Of a stretch of 64,000 nucleotides of DNA, positions 1 through 12,094 are shown piece by piece. Origin of the DNA: Manihot esculenta (lineage: Eukaryota; Streptophyta; Magnoliopsida; Malpighiales; Euphorbiaceae); the NCBI RefSeq assembly GCF_001659605.2, contig NC_035161.2:28815691-28879690 (forward strand). The letters are read 5' to 3'. The notes under the pieces were generated by a model. That model had not been told where the DNA came from. It made no database searches and worked only from the letters and a program-made list of their open reading frames with translations. A program made the position numbers and the translations under genes. The first letter of the stretch is position 1; every line of letters starts with the position of its first letter.

Positions 1-2617
1 TTTATAAGAATTTATTTGAATTCTATTTTTACAAAATTTTTTATGCTAAACGAGAGGTATATGATTTCATTTTTTTATAAAATCATATATAATTTTTTAA
101 TTAATATTTTATAAATTAAAAAATATAAATTCTTTAATTTTAGATAACGTGATTTTCTAACATTAAAACTCTAAATAATTTATTATATTTTAGTATTTAT
201 AAAAATTTTGACTTAAATATCAGAGTGGCTATCGTGACCTTTTCTCCCTCAATTACTGTACTGTTTCATTTGACCATTTTGGTCAAATGATCAATCTAAT
301 TTTAATAATTATATTATTTTATTAAAAAAATAAATTTAATTTTTATATGATCACATTATTTTTTATTTATATTTTAAAAAAATATATCTTTAGTTAAAAC
401 GTTGAATGATTTTCCATCCATGTGTGAAAAATTGATTAAAAAATTAAATTGAATTCTTAAAATTTTCTAAGTTTCCAAAACACATAGGTTAAATTATGTG
501 TGTTAACAACTAAATTAGACTAATCAAACAGAGCAATGGGTATATTAGTAAGGTGCTTAAATTAATGCTTTTAAAATTGAAAATTCTTGTTAAACTCGTT
601 AAATCATAAATTCGAGACATACTGTAGTGATGGAATTTACATGTAAAATAAATGAAATCTACATTAAGAATTTAAAATTATTTTTTCATTTGATATGGTT
701 ACATTTTGTAATAAAATAATTCAAATAAAATTTTATAAAATTATACATGACTTCATTTCATTTAAAAATTAAAATTTTATAACTTAAATAAAAAATTAAT
801 TCTTGTATTCTAAATAAAAAAATTGAATGATAAAATATTTAAATTAAATGTTTATAAATTTGTTTATTCTAAATAAAGGTATAAAATATTTAGCTTGTCA
901 TATTTAACTTATTTTTCTTACGTGCATTATTAGGGTTCAATAAATTCACATATCCTTTATCAAGCAGTTATTGGGTAGGGTGACCATTCGATTAATTTAG
1001 TTTAAAATCGAATCAAATTAAATAAATTAAAAATTAAAATTTTAGTATTTATAAAAATTCAATCGAATCGATTTTAATTAAAATTTAAATTAAATAAAAT
1101 TAATTTGATTCAATTTGATCAATTTAAATTTTTAATAAATTTTTTATTTTTTACACTTTATTTTTAATATTTTAAAATTTAATTAAAATATTTTAATTTT
1201 AATATGAATTAATTTTTATATTATTAAAAATAATATATTATTATTACTAATCGATTTAATTTAATTTTTTTTATTTTTTTTATTAAAATTAAATTAAATT
1301 AAAATAATTAAAATTTTAAAATTTAAAATCAAATCAAATCAAAATTAATTAATTTTAAATTAATTTATTTAATCAATTTTTTTAATTTTAACTAAATAAT
1401 ATTCATTTACAGTGCTACTGCCCGCCGCAATTTTTGACAAAATAAAGCGGCTTTCAGAGAACGATTATAAAAGAAAAATTTACTTTCAGTAATCCTAACT
1501 TTATAGGGCAATCATCTTTCCTCTCAATCAGATGATGTACTAGGAATACACGTTGTCTTTTTTTATTTAATTATATTGAGGTTTATCGTATAAAAAACAT
1601 AGAATAACGTAACAGTTTATAATCTAGCTAAAAGGACCTTGTCAAATGATTTATTTTTCTTTAATTTTTGAATGTAACGTAATTTGATTATAATTTTTTG
1701 CTGATTTAGTTGCTGAATATATCTTCATTTGAAAAAAAAAAATGAAAACCTTGCTTTATTAGGGCCTGAATCTTTGCAGATTAGGCAAACGATAACAAAT
1801 CATCAAATTTAAGTAACCCATTAAAATTAATTTAATAGGAAAGTATTAATTACATCCGAAATATTAAATCTTGAATGCATTTTTAAAAATCTAATGGCCA
1901 ATTAATTAATTTATAAAAATTAAATAGTAATTTTCCGTTAATATAATTATAACGTACAGTGTCTCACGTGGGATGCCAATACCATCCTTTTGCTTTGAGC
2001 TGAAGTAGCGGATAAAGCCAAGAGATGAGATTGGGATTAATAAAAAAAGAGGCTAAATCTGTTGTTATGTGTAAAGTTCGCTGCTGGAAAGGAGATTAAG
2101 TTAATCTCCTTTCTTATCTTATTTTTAAAAAAGTGTATGATGTGAAACTCAATCTTTCTTTTAAAAGAGAGATTCTTAAAACTCTGTTAACCTAAATAAA
2201 CAACCGCTGCATGAGCAATTCAACCATACATTGCCCAATTACTCGATTTATTTTAAAAATAATTAAATATTCGACTCACATAATAATTAATGTATTAATT
2301 TTATAATAATAATTTTATTATAAAATATAAAAATATTTAAATTTAATTTAATTAATTTTTTATTTATTTAAATACATATATAACATATACAAATTTATAT
2401 CATAAAATAATAAATTAAATAATAATTTAATTATGAAAGTACAATTATTCGCGTTTCATTTAGATAAATTAATTTTCTTATTTTAAAAAAATTAATTTGA
2501 AAATATAAACAAAATAAGATAAATTTTTACACTAACTAAAAAATATTACTATTTTTTAGTTAAATTTTGTTCCATCAAATAAGACCATGCTTCCCTAATA
2601 AAGGAGAGTAAAATACA
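1..2617. other. AT-rich intergenic spacer
   Basis: No gene is supported here. The stretch is very AT-rich with only short accidental open frames. It holds one copy of a dispersed AT-rich repeat (about 965-1415, listed separately). No RNA gene or clear promoter was seen. Confidence 0.7.
965..1415. repeat. Dispersed AT-rich repeat, copy 1 (MITE-like)
   Basis: The block opens with GGGTGACCATTCGATTAATT and alternates words such as AATCGAATCAAATTAAAT with their reverse complements. The right end (near TTTAATCAATTTTTTTAATT) is roughly complementary to the left end, so the block could fold back on itself. A related block with the same order of words (AATTTTAATATTTATAAAAA, then an ATCGATTT-rich section, then long A/T runs) lies at 11395-11785. 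It has no coding capacity. The ends are approximate and the family is unknown; a degenerate miniature inverted-repeat element is the simplest reading. Confidence 0.45.
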
Positions 2618-2626
2618 TTAATTTTT
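2618..2626. repeat. Target-site duplication, left of Pack-MULE
   Basis: TTAATTTTT directly before the terminal GGGTAAA; its identical partner is at 4133-4141. Confidence 0.85.
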
Positions 2627-4132
2627 GGGTAAACTGTAATTTAGTCCCTCTAATTTAGTGAAATGTAACCTTTAGTCCATCTGTTTAAAAAAATCTTCAA
2701 TTTAATCACTGTGATTTTTAAAAACTGTGTCATTAGTCCCTCCCGTTAGATTTTCAGTTAAATCACCGTTAATTTTAGTTAAAAATACTAAAATATTCAT
2801 TCTTTCTCCTTCCTCTTCCTCTTCTTCTTATCTTTTCCGATCTCCTTCTCCTTCCTCTTCTTCTTCTTCTTCTTCCCGATCTCCTTCTTCTGCTTCTTCT
2901 TCTTCTCCTTCCCGATACACCATGGAAATCAATGCTCTTGCTCGAGAAAGTCTCATTAATGCAGGTGGAATCATTGAAAGCAGTTTCTCTCCTGGAAAAT
3001 ACTCCATGGAACTTAGCTCCGTTGCTTATGACAAGCTCTGGCGTTTTGACACAGAAGCATTGCCAGCTGACTTGATCAGCAGGTATATTGATTTTTTAAT
3101 TTATCGCATGCATACTCCATGAGAGTTCACGTATGGAATTTTAGTTGATCGTTTACTAATTTTTCAGGGGAATGGCAGTTGAGGATCCAACAGCAAAACA
3201 TGGCTTGAAGCTAACAATCGAAGACTACCCATTTGCCAATGATGGTCTGATGCTTTGGGAGGCAATTAAGCAATGGGTTACTGATTATGTGAACAACTAC
3301 TACAAAGACGCAAGCAAGGTCGTATCTGACAATGAACTCCAAGCATGGTGGGAAGACGTTAGGACAAAAGGCCATGAAGACAAGAAAGATGAACCATGGT
3401 GGCTTGTCTTAAAAACCCAACAAGATTTAATCCAGGTCTTAACAACCATAATATGGGTAACTTCAGGTCATCATGCAGCTGTGAATTTTGGCCAGTATGT
3501 TTTTGGTGGGTACTTCCCCAATAGGCCAACGATCGCTAGAATCAATATGCCAACAAAGTCTGAGTTTGAACTCTTCTTGAACAAACCAGAACTTACATTG
3601 TTAAAATGCTTCCCTTCACAGCAGCAAGCAACTAAAGTGATGGCCATTTTAGATGTTCTATCTAATCATTCACCTGATGAAGAATACATTGGAGATACAT
3701 TGGAGTCATCTTGGGAAGCAGATCCCGTCATTAAAGCTGCATATGAAAGATTCAGTACAAAGAAAAAGAACAGTAAAATAAAAGGGAACTAGTGCACTCG
3801 GAGAAAATTTTAAGAAGCAGAAGAAGGAGATCGAGAAGGAGAAGAAGAGGAAGAAGAAGAAGGAGATCGGAAAAGAGAATGAGAAGAAGAAGCAGAAGAA
3901 GCAGAAGAAGCAGATTGGGAAGGAGAAGAAGAAGAAGAAGAGGAAGAAGAAGAAGAGATAATGGATATTTTAGTCTTTTTAACTAAAATTAACAGTGATT
4001 TAACTGAAAATCTAATGGGAGGGACTAATGGTACAGTTTTTAAAAATTACAGTGACTAAATTAAAGATTTTTTAAAACAGAGGGACGGAATATTGTATTT
4101 CACTAAACCAGTGATTAAATTACAATTTACCC
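2627..4132 (+). mobile_element. Pack-MULE: Mutator-like element carrying lipoxygenase exons
   Basis: The two ends are long inverted repeats. The left end begins GGGTAAACTGTAATTTAGTC and the reverse complement of the right end begins GGGTAAATTGTAATTTAATC; similarity continues for about 190 bp (left 2627-2815, right about 3950-4132). The element is bounded by a perfect 9-bp direct repeat, TTAATTTTT, at 2618-2626 and 4133-4141. A 9-bp duplication with long terminal inverted repeats is the hallmark of Mutator-like elements. Inside each terminal repeat is a CTT/GAA-rich tract, in opposite orientations. The centre (about 2912-3770) is a piece of a host lipoxygenase gene including its intron, so the capture was of genomic DNA, not of cDNA. 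No transposase is present, so the element is non-autonomous. Confidence 0.88.
2922..3792 (+). pseudogene. Captured lipoxygenase C-terminal fragment (13-LOX-like)
   Basis: Exon A runs 2922-3082 (first in-frame [14 protein letters not shown]), with an 85-bp GT-AG intron at 3083-3167 and exon B at 3168-3792. The junction restores R-G-M-A-V-E-D-P, a known lipoxygenase splice point. The joined frame is open for 261 codons and resembles the C-terminal catalytic region of plant chloroplast lipoxygenases (LOX2 type). It contains the TSGHHAAVNFGQY block, which supplies one iron-binding His and the Asn ligand. The upstream helix with the other two His ligands is absent. Similarity stops near AAYERFS, so the conserved end with the C-terminal Ile ligand is missing too. 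The fragment cannot be an active lipoxygenase. The frame stays open upstream to about 2727 through a serine-rich CTT tract, but without an ATG. It sits wholly inside the Pack-MULE. Confidence 0.85.
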
Positions 4133-4141
4133 TTAATTTTT
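4133..4141. repeat. Target-site duplication, right of Pack-MULE
   Basis: TTAATTTTT directly after the terminal TTTACCC; its identical partner is at 2618-2626. Confidence 0.85.
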
Positions 4142-7060
4142 TAAAAAGTCACGTGCTCATAACAATTAAATAAATTAATATTTCATATACCTCTAACTAG
4201 AAGAATCCAAATTTAGAGTTGCTGACGTGGATGGAGCTCGTTAGACAAATGAAAGGTGTAAAAGATATAACCAATGGGATATTATTGGTAAATTGGTAAA
4301 TATGGTCACGATTCAGTTGGAATTGTATATTGAATCAAAATCGAATCGGTCAACCCAATTAAAACTTTAAATCGAACCGAAACCGACCACCGTGGTCTAA
4401 TCAGCAGTGAAGAAAGTGGGAAATAAAAGTGAAGCAGAAAAGGCATTACAATATCGCTTCGTAGTTTGTGAAGACTAAAGACGATGCCTTTGTCCTTTAG
4501 AGCGTCCCATCAATTTTGTTTCATTATTTCTTTTTAATAAAGAATAAAACCTCATCATTGCCATTGCCACTGCCACTGTCACTTTTCCTGCCTGCAATCT
4601 CTAAATGGCATTTGTCGCTTCTCTCTCTCTCTTCAGCCTTAGTGGAGTGGGGATGTGTCAATGCCACATCCATGTATTCCCATGTGTTTTTCGTGTCCTC
4701 TCACATTTCATCTCCTTGCACTGTACTTGGACTAAAGGTCAAAAATATAAAATACAAATAAATCAATAATAGGAAATAACTAAATTTTTATTGTCACGTT
4801 TACATTATGAAAATAAAGATAAAAAAAAGTCAATTTTATGAATAATAAAATTACCATCATACATTATAAAATTATTAATTATTAATTATTAACAATTGTA
4901 ATAAAGTTCAGTAAGGATCCAATAATATTCTGGTTGCTAGGTGGATACTAAATTATTAATGTTAGAAATACGACATTAATTCCACTAATAATTAATTAAT
5001 ATATAATCACTGTACAAATATCATCCATATGTAATGGAAAAAAAATGTGGGGTTAAATAAGTGCATGCATTTACAAATTAATTATAATTTAATGAAATTT
5101 TTTATTGGATGGTTTCCCGAAAAATATCTACGCCACCCTTTTTTTTTCTAATCTTGACATAGTAATATTTATTTTTCATTAGTTACTGTGAAATTTTTAA
5201 TTTTAATTTTTTATTATATATAATTAAATATTGATAGCCGTAGATTTTCATAACTGTGACAAAGTCAAATCTTGAAGAAGAATGCTGATCCAAGACCCAT
5301 TAGATCTTATTCAAGCGAACTGATCTTACAATGCGAATTTCAGTCCGATAATACAAAACAGACCGGACAGACCATACACGCGGATCTATTCAAAGGAGAG
5401 CAAGTCTAATGACCTGATAAAGAGAGGTAGATTCATATAAATTCTAACACGTCCGTATATATAAATATAAGTAACAGAGATAATTAGTACTGTAGTATAA
5501 AGACAGTTAAACGTTACTCACAAACAAAAAGAAAATGAATAAAAAAATAAAAACATATTTGTTTTGATCAATTTTAGACGACCCTTATAAAATTTATTTT
5601 TTGAATTTCATAACATCAATATTATTATTTAAAATATCAAATTACTTTCTAAAAATTTTGAATTTAATAGTTATTTATAATAATACATTGAAACATTAAT
5701 TATAATAAAAAATATTATTAATTTTATAATATTAATTAACAATGTATATTGATTAATCAAAATTTGACTTTAAACCTTAAATTTTATATCTTCTACTTTC
5801 AACTGTTCATTGAACCGACTGCGTTTAAAAATATAGATAACTAATATATTCATACTTTTATTTTATAAATATACATCAGTCATATATATAATAATTTTAT
5901 TATAAATATTAATTACAATAAATTTTATATAAATATTAAACTATTAAACATGACAATCACATGAAATAAAATTTTGTATATTTTTTTTTTATCTTGTAAA
6001 ATAATATTTGTATATATTATATAGATGCCATTAGCAGAAAATAGATTTTTATATACGTGACTGGAGAAGAGGAAGAAGGCGTGCAGATGCAGTAGTCTAT
6101 TTGGATTAGTACGAAAGACTGAAACTGTTTGACTTGAAATACTCCGGTTTTTGTTAATTGAAAACCCATTCAATTTCAATGTTCAACATGTTTGGCATAT
6201 TATTCAGCCTTTTACCATATCCAACCCTAATCACTAATTAACATAATTCTAATTAATTAAGGGACTAATTGCACATGCACATGTATATTAATATACGTAT
6301 TTTGCTTAAGCTTTGGCACTAATTAAAGAGGAAGACATGACGTCATAATTAACGATATTTCTTTTAATTGTGGCAGCCTACGTTTCTCGGAAGAAATCCG
6401 ATTTGAGGAATTGAGAAGGATACCGCCATACCGGGAATGTTGTCCAAGCATTTGGGAGATTTTGAATTGCTGAAATCTAATTTCTATGCACAACAGCGGC
6501 TTGCCAATTTAATTTGAATACTTTCTTTTTTTTTCAACCTAATAATTTTTGTTTAACAAGGTCGGCAGAAGATTTTTAAAACATGAATTTCACTGTATAC
6601 ATATGCTAAACAAAAAACATTTGCTATTAATAATTCCGTCCATCTTATTGCAACAAAGTCAATGTCATAAATTTGTGGAGTGAAAACAGCCAATAGTATC
6701 AGACCGGAAAGGGGTAAAGTCGTCATTTGACTCCAATAGAAGAAACATCAACAGCGTTTTCACGAACTCGTAGCAGACTTTAATGAAACGATTAAATATT
6801 ATTACTTATTACAAGAAAACGCTTGACCATTAATAAATAATTATTTTTTAAAAGAAAAAGGAAAATAAAGAGCATGAAAACACGATTTCTGCTTTCGCAC
6901 GCGGGTACCACTATTGTACTTGGAAGCAGTAAGCTTTCCGATTATATCCCTCAAACTAACGTACGCGGTATGTTAGTTTTACCTGAGACATAGGGTTATT
7001 CCATGTAATTTAACGACAAATTGGAGGGCATTTAGGAGATTTGAAGAGACTCTTCTTGCC
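4142..7060. other. Intergenic spacer upstream of the phospholipase gene
   Basis: AT-rich sequence with no convincing gene. The stretch 4260-4400 has words of the AATCGAATCGG type seen in the dispersed repeats. A less AT-rich island at about 5250-5520 is listed as a possible LTR fragment. The last few hundred bases before 7060 presumably hold the promoter of the phospholipase gene. Confidence 0.6.
5250..5520. mobile_element. Possible solo-LTR fragment
   Basis: An island of balanced base composition in AT-rich surroundings. It contains a TATATATAAATATAAGTAAC promoter-like stretch near 5456 followed by a short leader, an arrangement common in LTRs. No primer-binding site, polypurine tract or coding remnant was found, and the ends are not defined. 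This could equally be unrelated unique DNA. Confidence 0.22.
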
Positions 7061-7061
7061 A

Positions 7062-7067
7062 TATAAA
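7062..7067 (+). promoter_or_regulatory. TATA box of the phospholipase A1 gene
   Basis: TATAAA in the context CCATATAAACCTCTCC, 116 bp before the ATG at 7183. It is followed by a CT-rich leader, which is typical of plant 5' untranslated regions. Confidence 0.6.
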
Positions 7068-7182
7068 CCTCTCCTCGTCGCTTTTATCTCACTCGGTTTC
7101 AAGTGCCAGCTGTTCTATTCTCCCTCCTTTCGATTTCAAATCTCTCTTTGACCTTCTCCTCATTCGCTCGCTCTCTAAATCT

Positions 7183-8766
7183 ATGCAGATCAGCCCAAGT
7201 CTTCCGGCGCAGCACCTCCACCTAGTTCAGGTCAGACGCAGCAGCTTCAGATGCCAGCAATCTCCGTTAAATCCTTTAACGAAACCCAGTTCGGCGGCGA
7301 CTCAATCTCTGAAGTCGGTTACTTCAACTGAGTTTACTAAGAAACACCTTTCCAATCTTGAAAAACTTCTTCAGAAACAGTCTGTTCCGGAGACTAACCT
7401 TGCTGAACCTTTACAACCGGTTCATAAAGTTTCTGATGGGAACAATAATCACAATAATAATAGATCTATATTGGCAATCAAAGGCAAAGCTTTATTTGAA
7501 AGCCTCAACTTGGCTAGGATGTGGCCTGAAATGAAAGCTGGTGAAGAAATGTCCCCCAGACATCTAAACAGGCTTCAACGCTTGTTGTCCAAAACGGCGG
7601 AGTATTCTCCCAGGAATAATCTCGGTTCTCGGTGGAGAGAGTATCATGGAAGTAACGATTGGGCCGGACTTCTTGACCCGCTGGATGAGAATCTCCGGCG
7701 CGAGGTGGTGAGGTATGGAGAACTCGTGCAAGCAGCGTATCATGCTTTCCATTCGAATCCCGCCATGTCAACAGAGGAGGCACCGTTGCCTAGACACGTG
7801 ACTTTGCCTGACAGATCATATAAGGTAACAAAGAGTCTATACGCTACATCCTCCGTGGGTTTGCCCAAATGGGTAGATGATGTAGCACCGGATCTCAGTT
7901 GGATGACCCAGAGATCCAGCTGGGTCGGGTACGTGGCGGTATGTGACGACAAAAGGGAGATACAGAGGATGGGAAGGAGGGACATAGTGATCGCATTACG
8001 TGGGACAGCCACGTGTCTTGAATGGGCTGAGAACATGAGAGCCAATTTAGTGGATATGCCAACAAACCATGACGCGACCCACGGACAAGCCAAGGTGGAA
8101 TGTGGATTCTTGAGCCTATACAAGACCAGGGGAGCCCATGTGCCGAGCCTAGCCGAATCAGTGGTTCAAGAGGTAAAAAGGCTCGTTGAACGGTACAAGG
8201 GTGAGACCCTAAGCATCACAGTCACAGGCCACAGCCTCGGAGCAGCCTTGGCCCTATTAGTAGCAGACGATTTGAGCACCATACAAGCGTCTGAAATCCC
8301 GCCGATTGCAGTATTTTCCTTCGGGGGACCTAGAGTTGGAAATAGAGGATTTGCGAACCAAATCAAAGGCAACAACGTTAAGGTGTTGCGAATTGTGAAC
8401 GATCAAGATGTTATAACCAAGGTTCCTGGATTGCCGGTAGTTGAAGAACTTAACGACAACTTGCCAATGGCATATTCACACGTGGGAACAGAGCTTCGGG
8501 TGGATACAAAAATGTCTCCCTATCTAAAGCCAAATGCTGATGTGGCGTGCTGTCATGATTTGGAGGCGTATCTGCATTTGGTTGATGGGTTTTTGGCTTC
8601 TAATTGTCCTTTCAGATCAAATGCAAAGAGGAGTTTAGTGAAGTTGCTGAATGATCAAGGGTCTAACGTCAAGAAATTGTATATAAGCAAAGCTCATGCT
8701 TTGAGCTTGAATCTTGATAGGTCGGGATTCTCACCTTCTGGTTGTTTGCCCAGCCCATCTCAATAA
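7183..8766 (+). CDS. Chloroplastic phospholipase A1 (PLA1-I gamma / DAD1-like class)
   Basis: A single open frame of 527 codons with no intron. Residues 1 to about 100 are Ser/Gln/Asn-rich, basic and poorly conserved in appearance, as expected for a plastid transit region. The rest is a class-3 (alpha/beta hydrolase) lipase. The nucleophile elbow GHSLG lies at residues 349-353 with Ser351. The likely acid is Asp409 in [11 protein letters not shown] and the likely base is His458 in [10 protein letters not shown]. Plant PLA1-I enzymes remove the sn-1 acyl chain from phosphatidylcholine and galactolipids; relatives release linolenic acid for jasmonate synthesis. The intronless structure and length fit the PLA1-I gamma subgroup. 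All catalytic residues are present. A TATA box lies at 7062. The exact subclass is inferred from overall resemblance only. Confidence 0.9.
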   Translation: MQISPSLPAQHLHLVQVRRSSFRCQQSPLNPLTKPSSAATQSLKSVTSTEFTKKHLSNLEKLLQKQSVPETNLAEPLQPVHKVSDGNNNHNNNRSILAIKGKALFESLNLARMWPEMKAGEEMSPRHLNRLQRLLSKTAEYSPRNNLGSRWREYHGSNDWAGLLDPLDENLRREVVRYGELVQAAYHAFHSNPAMSTEEAPLPRHVTLPDRSYKVTKSLYATSSVGLPKWVDDVAPDLSWMTQRSSWVGYVAVCDDKREIQRMGRRDIVIALRGTATCLEWAENMRANLVDMPTNHDATHGQAKVECGFLSLYKTRGAHVPSLAESVVQEVKRLVERYKGETLSITVTGHSLGAALALLVADDLSTIQASEIPPIAVFSFGGPRVGNRGFANQIKGNNVKVLRIVNDQDVITKVPGLPVVEELNDNLPMAYSHVGTELRVDTKMSPYLKPNADVACCHDLEAYLHLVDGFLASNCPFRSNAKRSLVKLLNDQGSNVKKLYISKAHALSLNLDRSGFSPSGCLPSPSQ

Positions 8767-9556
8767 AACCTTTTTCTCCTTTTTGTATGAGATTAAGTGT
8801 CAATTAAAAAATCAAATGAAAATAGACTTTTGATATAATTTTCAAGTTGTTTTTTTATTACGTTATCTATGCCATATTAGATCTACGAGTTTTTATTTGA
8901 TAAAACACATTCAAATACTAGTATTTAGTAGTTGAAAGATGGAATTAAAAAAAATTATTTTTGATAATATTTAATTAACTATTACATAAATAACTATTTA
9001 GTGCTAAAACAACTAACGGCTATTATAATATTTTATATTACTAAATAAGCAGTTAGTTCAGTTTAAGTTTCAATTTCAAATTTTTATTACATTAATTGAC
9101 TAAAACCTTCTATTTAACTTAAATAGACGAATGAGTAGTTTTGCCCCACACTTTATTATCAAGATTTTACTTAGTATTACATTCATAATGTAATAATGAA
9201 AATCTATTTTTTGCAATATGATAAATTTGAAGATTTAATTTACCTACATATCAATACAAAATCAACACAATTACTTTTTATTACATAAGAGTTAACTGTA
9301 ATTTTGGTTATACTATAATTTGACTTCAATTTAATTATGCATTAATTTTATAAGTTAACTAATAAAATTTAAATTAAATTCATAAATTATATTATAGAAA
9401 TACTCATTAAATATGAAAACCGCTTCGCAACTATTCACAATTTAAAAGTTACTCGCATTAATTAGAAATATAGATATATAATGAATGGTTTTAAAATGTT
9501 TAAAGGGTTGAATCTAATAAATTTTAAAAAAAATGATTCAGTTTAATTTGTGAGTT

Positions 9557-9650
9557 GCACTCTAAGGCTTAGTCTGGTGGAAAGTGCATCCTGTAACCTT
9601 GAAAGGTCTAAGGTTCGACTCCCCCAATCCCCTATTTCAAAAAAAAAAAA
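9557..9650 (+). mobile_element. Short tRNA-related SINE with A tail
   Basis: The body is about 80 bp. It carries an A-box-like TTAGTCTGGTGGAAAG and a B-box-like AGGTTCGACTCCC, then CAATCCCCTATTTC and a run of A. It is bracketed by the 12-bp direct repeat AATTTGTGAGTT at 9545-9556 and 9651-9662; the left edge of the right copy is blurred by the A tail. Pol III boxes, an A tail and a target duplication together define a SINE. It is unusually short and has no long tRNA-unrelated section. The tRNA ancestor was not identified. Confidence 0.72.
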
Positions 9651-11394
9651 AATTTGTGAGTTTTGTTTCATTTGTTTTGATTATTATCTCTTCGATATTA
9701 ATGCGCAAAACAATAAAATTCAATTACACAATAAATTATAGAATACAAATATCTTAAAATTGGAGAAATCTCTAAATAGACGTAAATAAAATTCTCGATC
9801 AACGTATAAATCTCAAAATACTCTGCATGTAAAGATAAAAATATCTAAAATTAAAAAAACAAAAAAAGGACAATGAGACTAGTCACAACGAGGATGAGTA
9901 GCAACAAGCAACGGGTGTTTATGAGCAACCAAATGTGAAGTGACCATATCGGATGAGTGACTCAAGCATGGATGATTAAGGTAATCTTATTAGTAATATA
10001 TCCTACAAATAATTGGATATTATCGATAGTATATCTTATTTATATGATTTAATTATTAAAATTATGAACTATAATTATAATTTGTTTAATTAATTAATTA
10101 ATTAAATAAATATTATTATACTAAAATCTTAAAATTTTAATATAAAAGAGCATTTTATGAAATTTTAAAAGTATTATTCGTAAAAATTCTTTTAAAAATT
10201 TTCAGAATTCGTAAGAAAAATAAAAGTTAGTGTGATTTGCGATAACTCAACCAAAATAATCGATCTCGTATTTTATCGTAAGGAAAATAAAAGGTATTTA
10301 TTTATTTTTTAATTATTATTACTCTTCTCATTTAAATGTAATCTTATATTAGTAAAAAAATTTATTTTTTTTATTTTTTTTTGCCGTATTCAATACGATT
10401 GAAAACCAATAAATATTATATTTATTGAGCTTGAAGAAAAAAAAACATATTGAAATGAGAGCAAATAGAAGGATTGTGATCAAAAGACATACCATATAAA
10501 GCAGATAAAATTTATATCAATTCTATTGTCTAACAAAGATTTTATGAGTTCGAATGAAAAAATAATTTATCAATCGTTGCGATTCCGGAACCCTATAATA
10601 ACTAGTAAATATATATTAAACATTATCTTTCGAAATAATCGAATCAATAAAATTTAAAAAAAAGCCAACCATAAAAGCAAACTCATAACTATTCTACATT
10701 AATGAAAGATTTTTTCTCGATCCTTATTTATTAATTGATAAGTAACCATTAAAATATAGTTTAATAAAATTTGGATTTTTAGAGGCGGTCTTCTTTATTA
10801 TGATCTTGAACTGAAGTGGACTTGGTGGATTTGTTGCCCATTTTGCCAAGTTTTCCACAGCTGATGTGAGCTTTAGGCTCTGTTTAATAGTCTCCAATTA
10901 ACTTGTTGATGCCATGAAAAATGTTAGCAGACATTGTATTCCCCTAAGATCTCCTCTCTCTTTATTTATTTTGTAGATGGAGAAATGTCTCTCTTATGTA
11001 TAAGCTTTTATTTTCGACTATTATCATTAATTTTAAATATGTGCTATTTAATTTTAATTAAAAATTAAATTAAATTAAATTGATAAAAGTTGAATAATTT
11101 TATTTATCAATTTGATCAGTAAATCTGAATGTTTTTTCTTCATTCTCCAACGGTTTGTTTAGCTTTCAAATTATACTCCAAATAATAAAGTTTAATATAT
11201 TATTTGATTTTACTAATTTAATAGATAATTTAACTGTTTAATTTATTTATACTACCTCTCACAAAAAAAATATTTATACTATATAATATAATTATATTCT
11301 ACTTTTTATAATTCATTTTTCTCAATTAATATTTAAAAAATAAAAAATTATCATAAAAATATTGAAAATTAATCAAAATGAGTTTCAAATCATG

Positions 11395-11785
11395 AATGGT
11401 GATTGTGTGAAATTTTTTATCATAGAATAAATATTCGTTTGATTCAATTTAAAATAAGATAAAATAAAATTTTAATATTTATAAAAATTAAATTACATTA
11501 ATTTAAAATAAAAATCGATTTGAATTAAATTGATTTGATTCAATTCAATTTAATTCGTTGATTTTTTTAAAATTTTTTAATATTTTAAAATATTTTAATA
11601 TTAATTATAATTTAATTTTTTTTATATTATAAAAAATATTATATTATTATTTATTAATTGATTCCATTTAATTTCATTAAAAAATAAAAATAATTAAAAT
11701 ATTTAAAATGAAAAATTAAATTAAACTAAAAAATAAAAAAAAATAAATTTAATTTTTGGATTGATTTTATCGATTTGATGAGAGT
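11395..11785. repeat. Dispersed AT-rich repeat, copy 2 (MITE-like)
   Basis: Shares its order of sequence words with 965-1415: a GATTCAATTT-type start, AATTTTAATATTTATAAAAA, an ATCGATTTGAATTAAATTGA section, long A/T blocks, then a terminal TTGATTTTATCGATTTGATG. It is non-coding and the ends are approximate. Confidence 0.4.
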
Positions 11786-12094
11786 AATGCTCACTTGTAA
11801 ACATTATTGGAAGGATTATTATCCCAGGCAAAATGTGGGCCACATTCAAAAGTGGGCCTATTGGATGATTTAGTCTCTCAGTTGCCATTCCAATTATTCA
11901 CATTTTATTTCTATATTGTATTTACTAATTTGCAATTTTTTTTTTATTATCCTGAATGTCTAGATTTTTCATGTAAAAGTTTCTTCGCACTTTGAAGTCA
12001 ATAATTTAGTTTTTCACATAAAAAATATGTATTTTTATCTACGATGAGCAATTATGTCTCAAAATACATAAAAATATAAAAGTTTAAAGATAAT

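Noticed and set aside
3792..3986. Open frame rich in Arg next to the lipoxygenase fragment
   Set aside because: It is the GAA/AGA trinucleotide tract of the right transposon arm read in one frame, so it is low-complexity coding by accident.
7514..8375. Several minus-strand open frames under the phospholipase gene
   Set aside because: Antisense shadows of a long GC-balanced coding exon with no protein features of their own.
9557..9640. Functional tRNA gene
   Set aside because: A/B-box-like words are present, but the acceptor and anticodon stems do not pair, and the A tail with target duplication shows a retroposed SINE.
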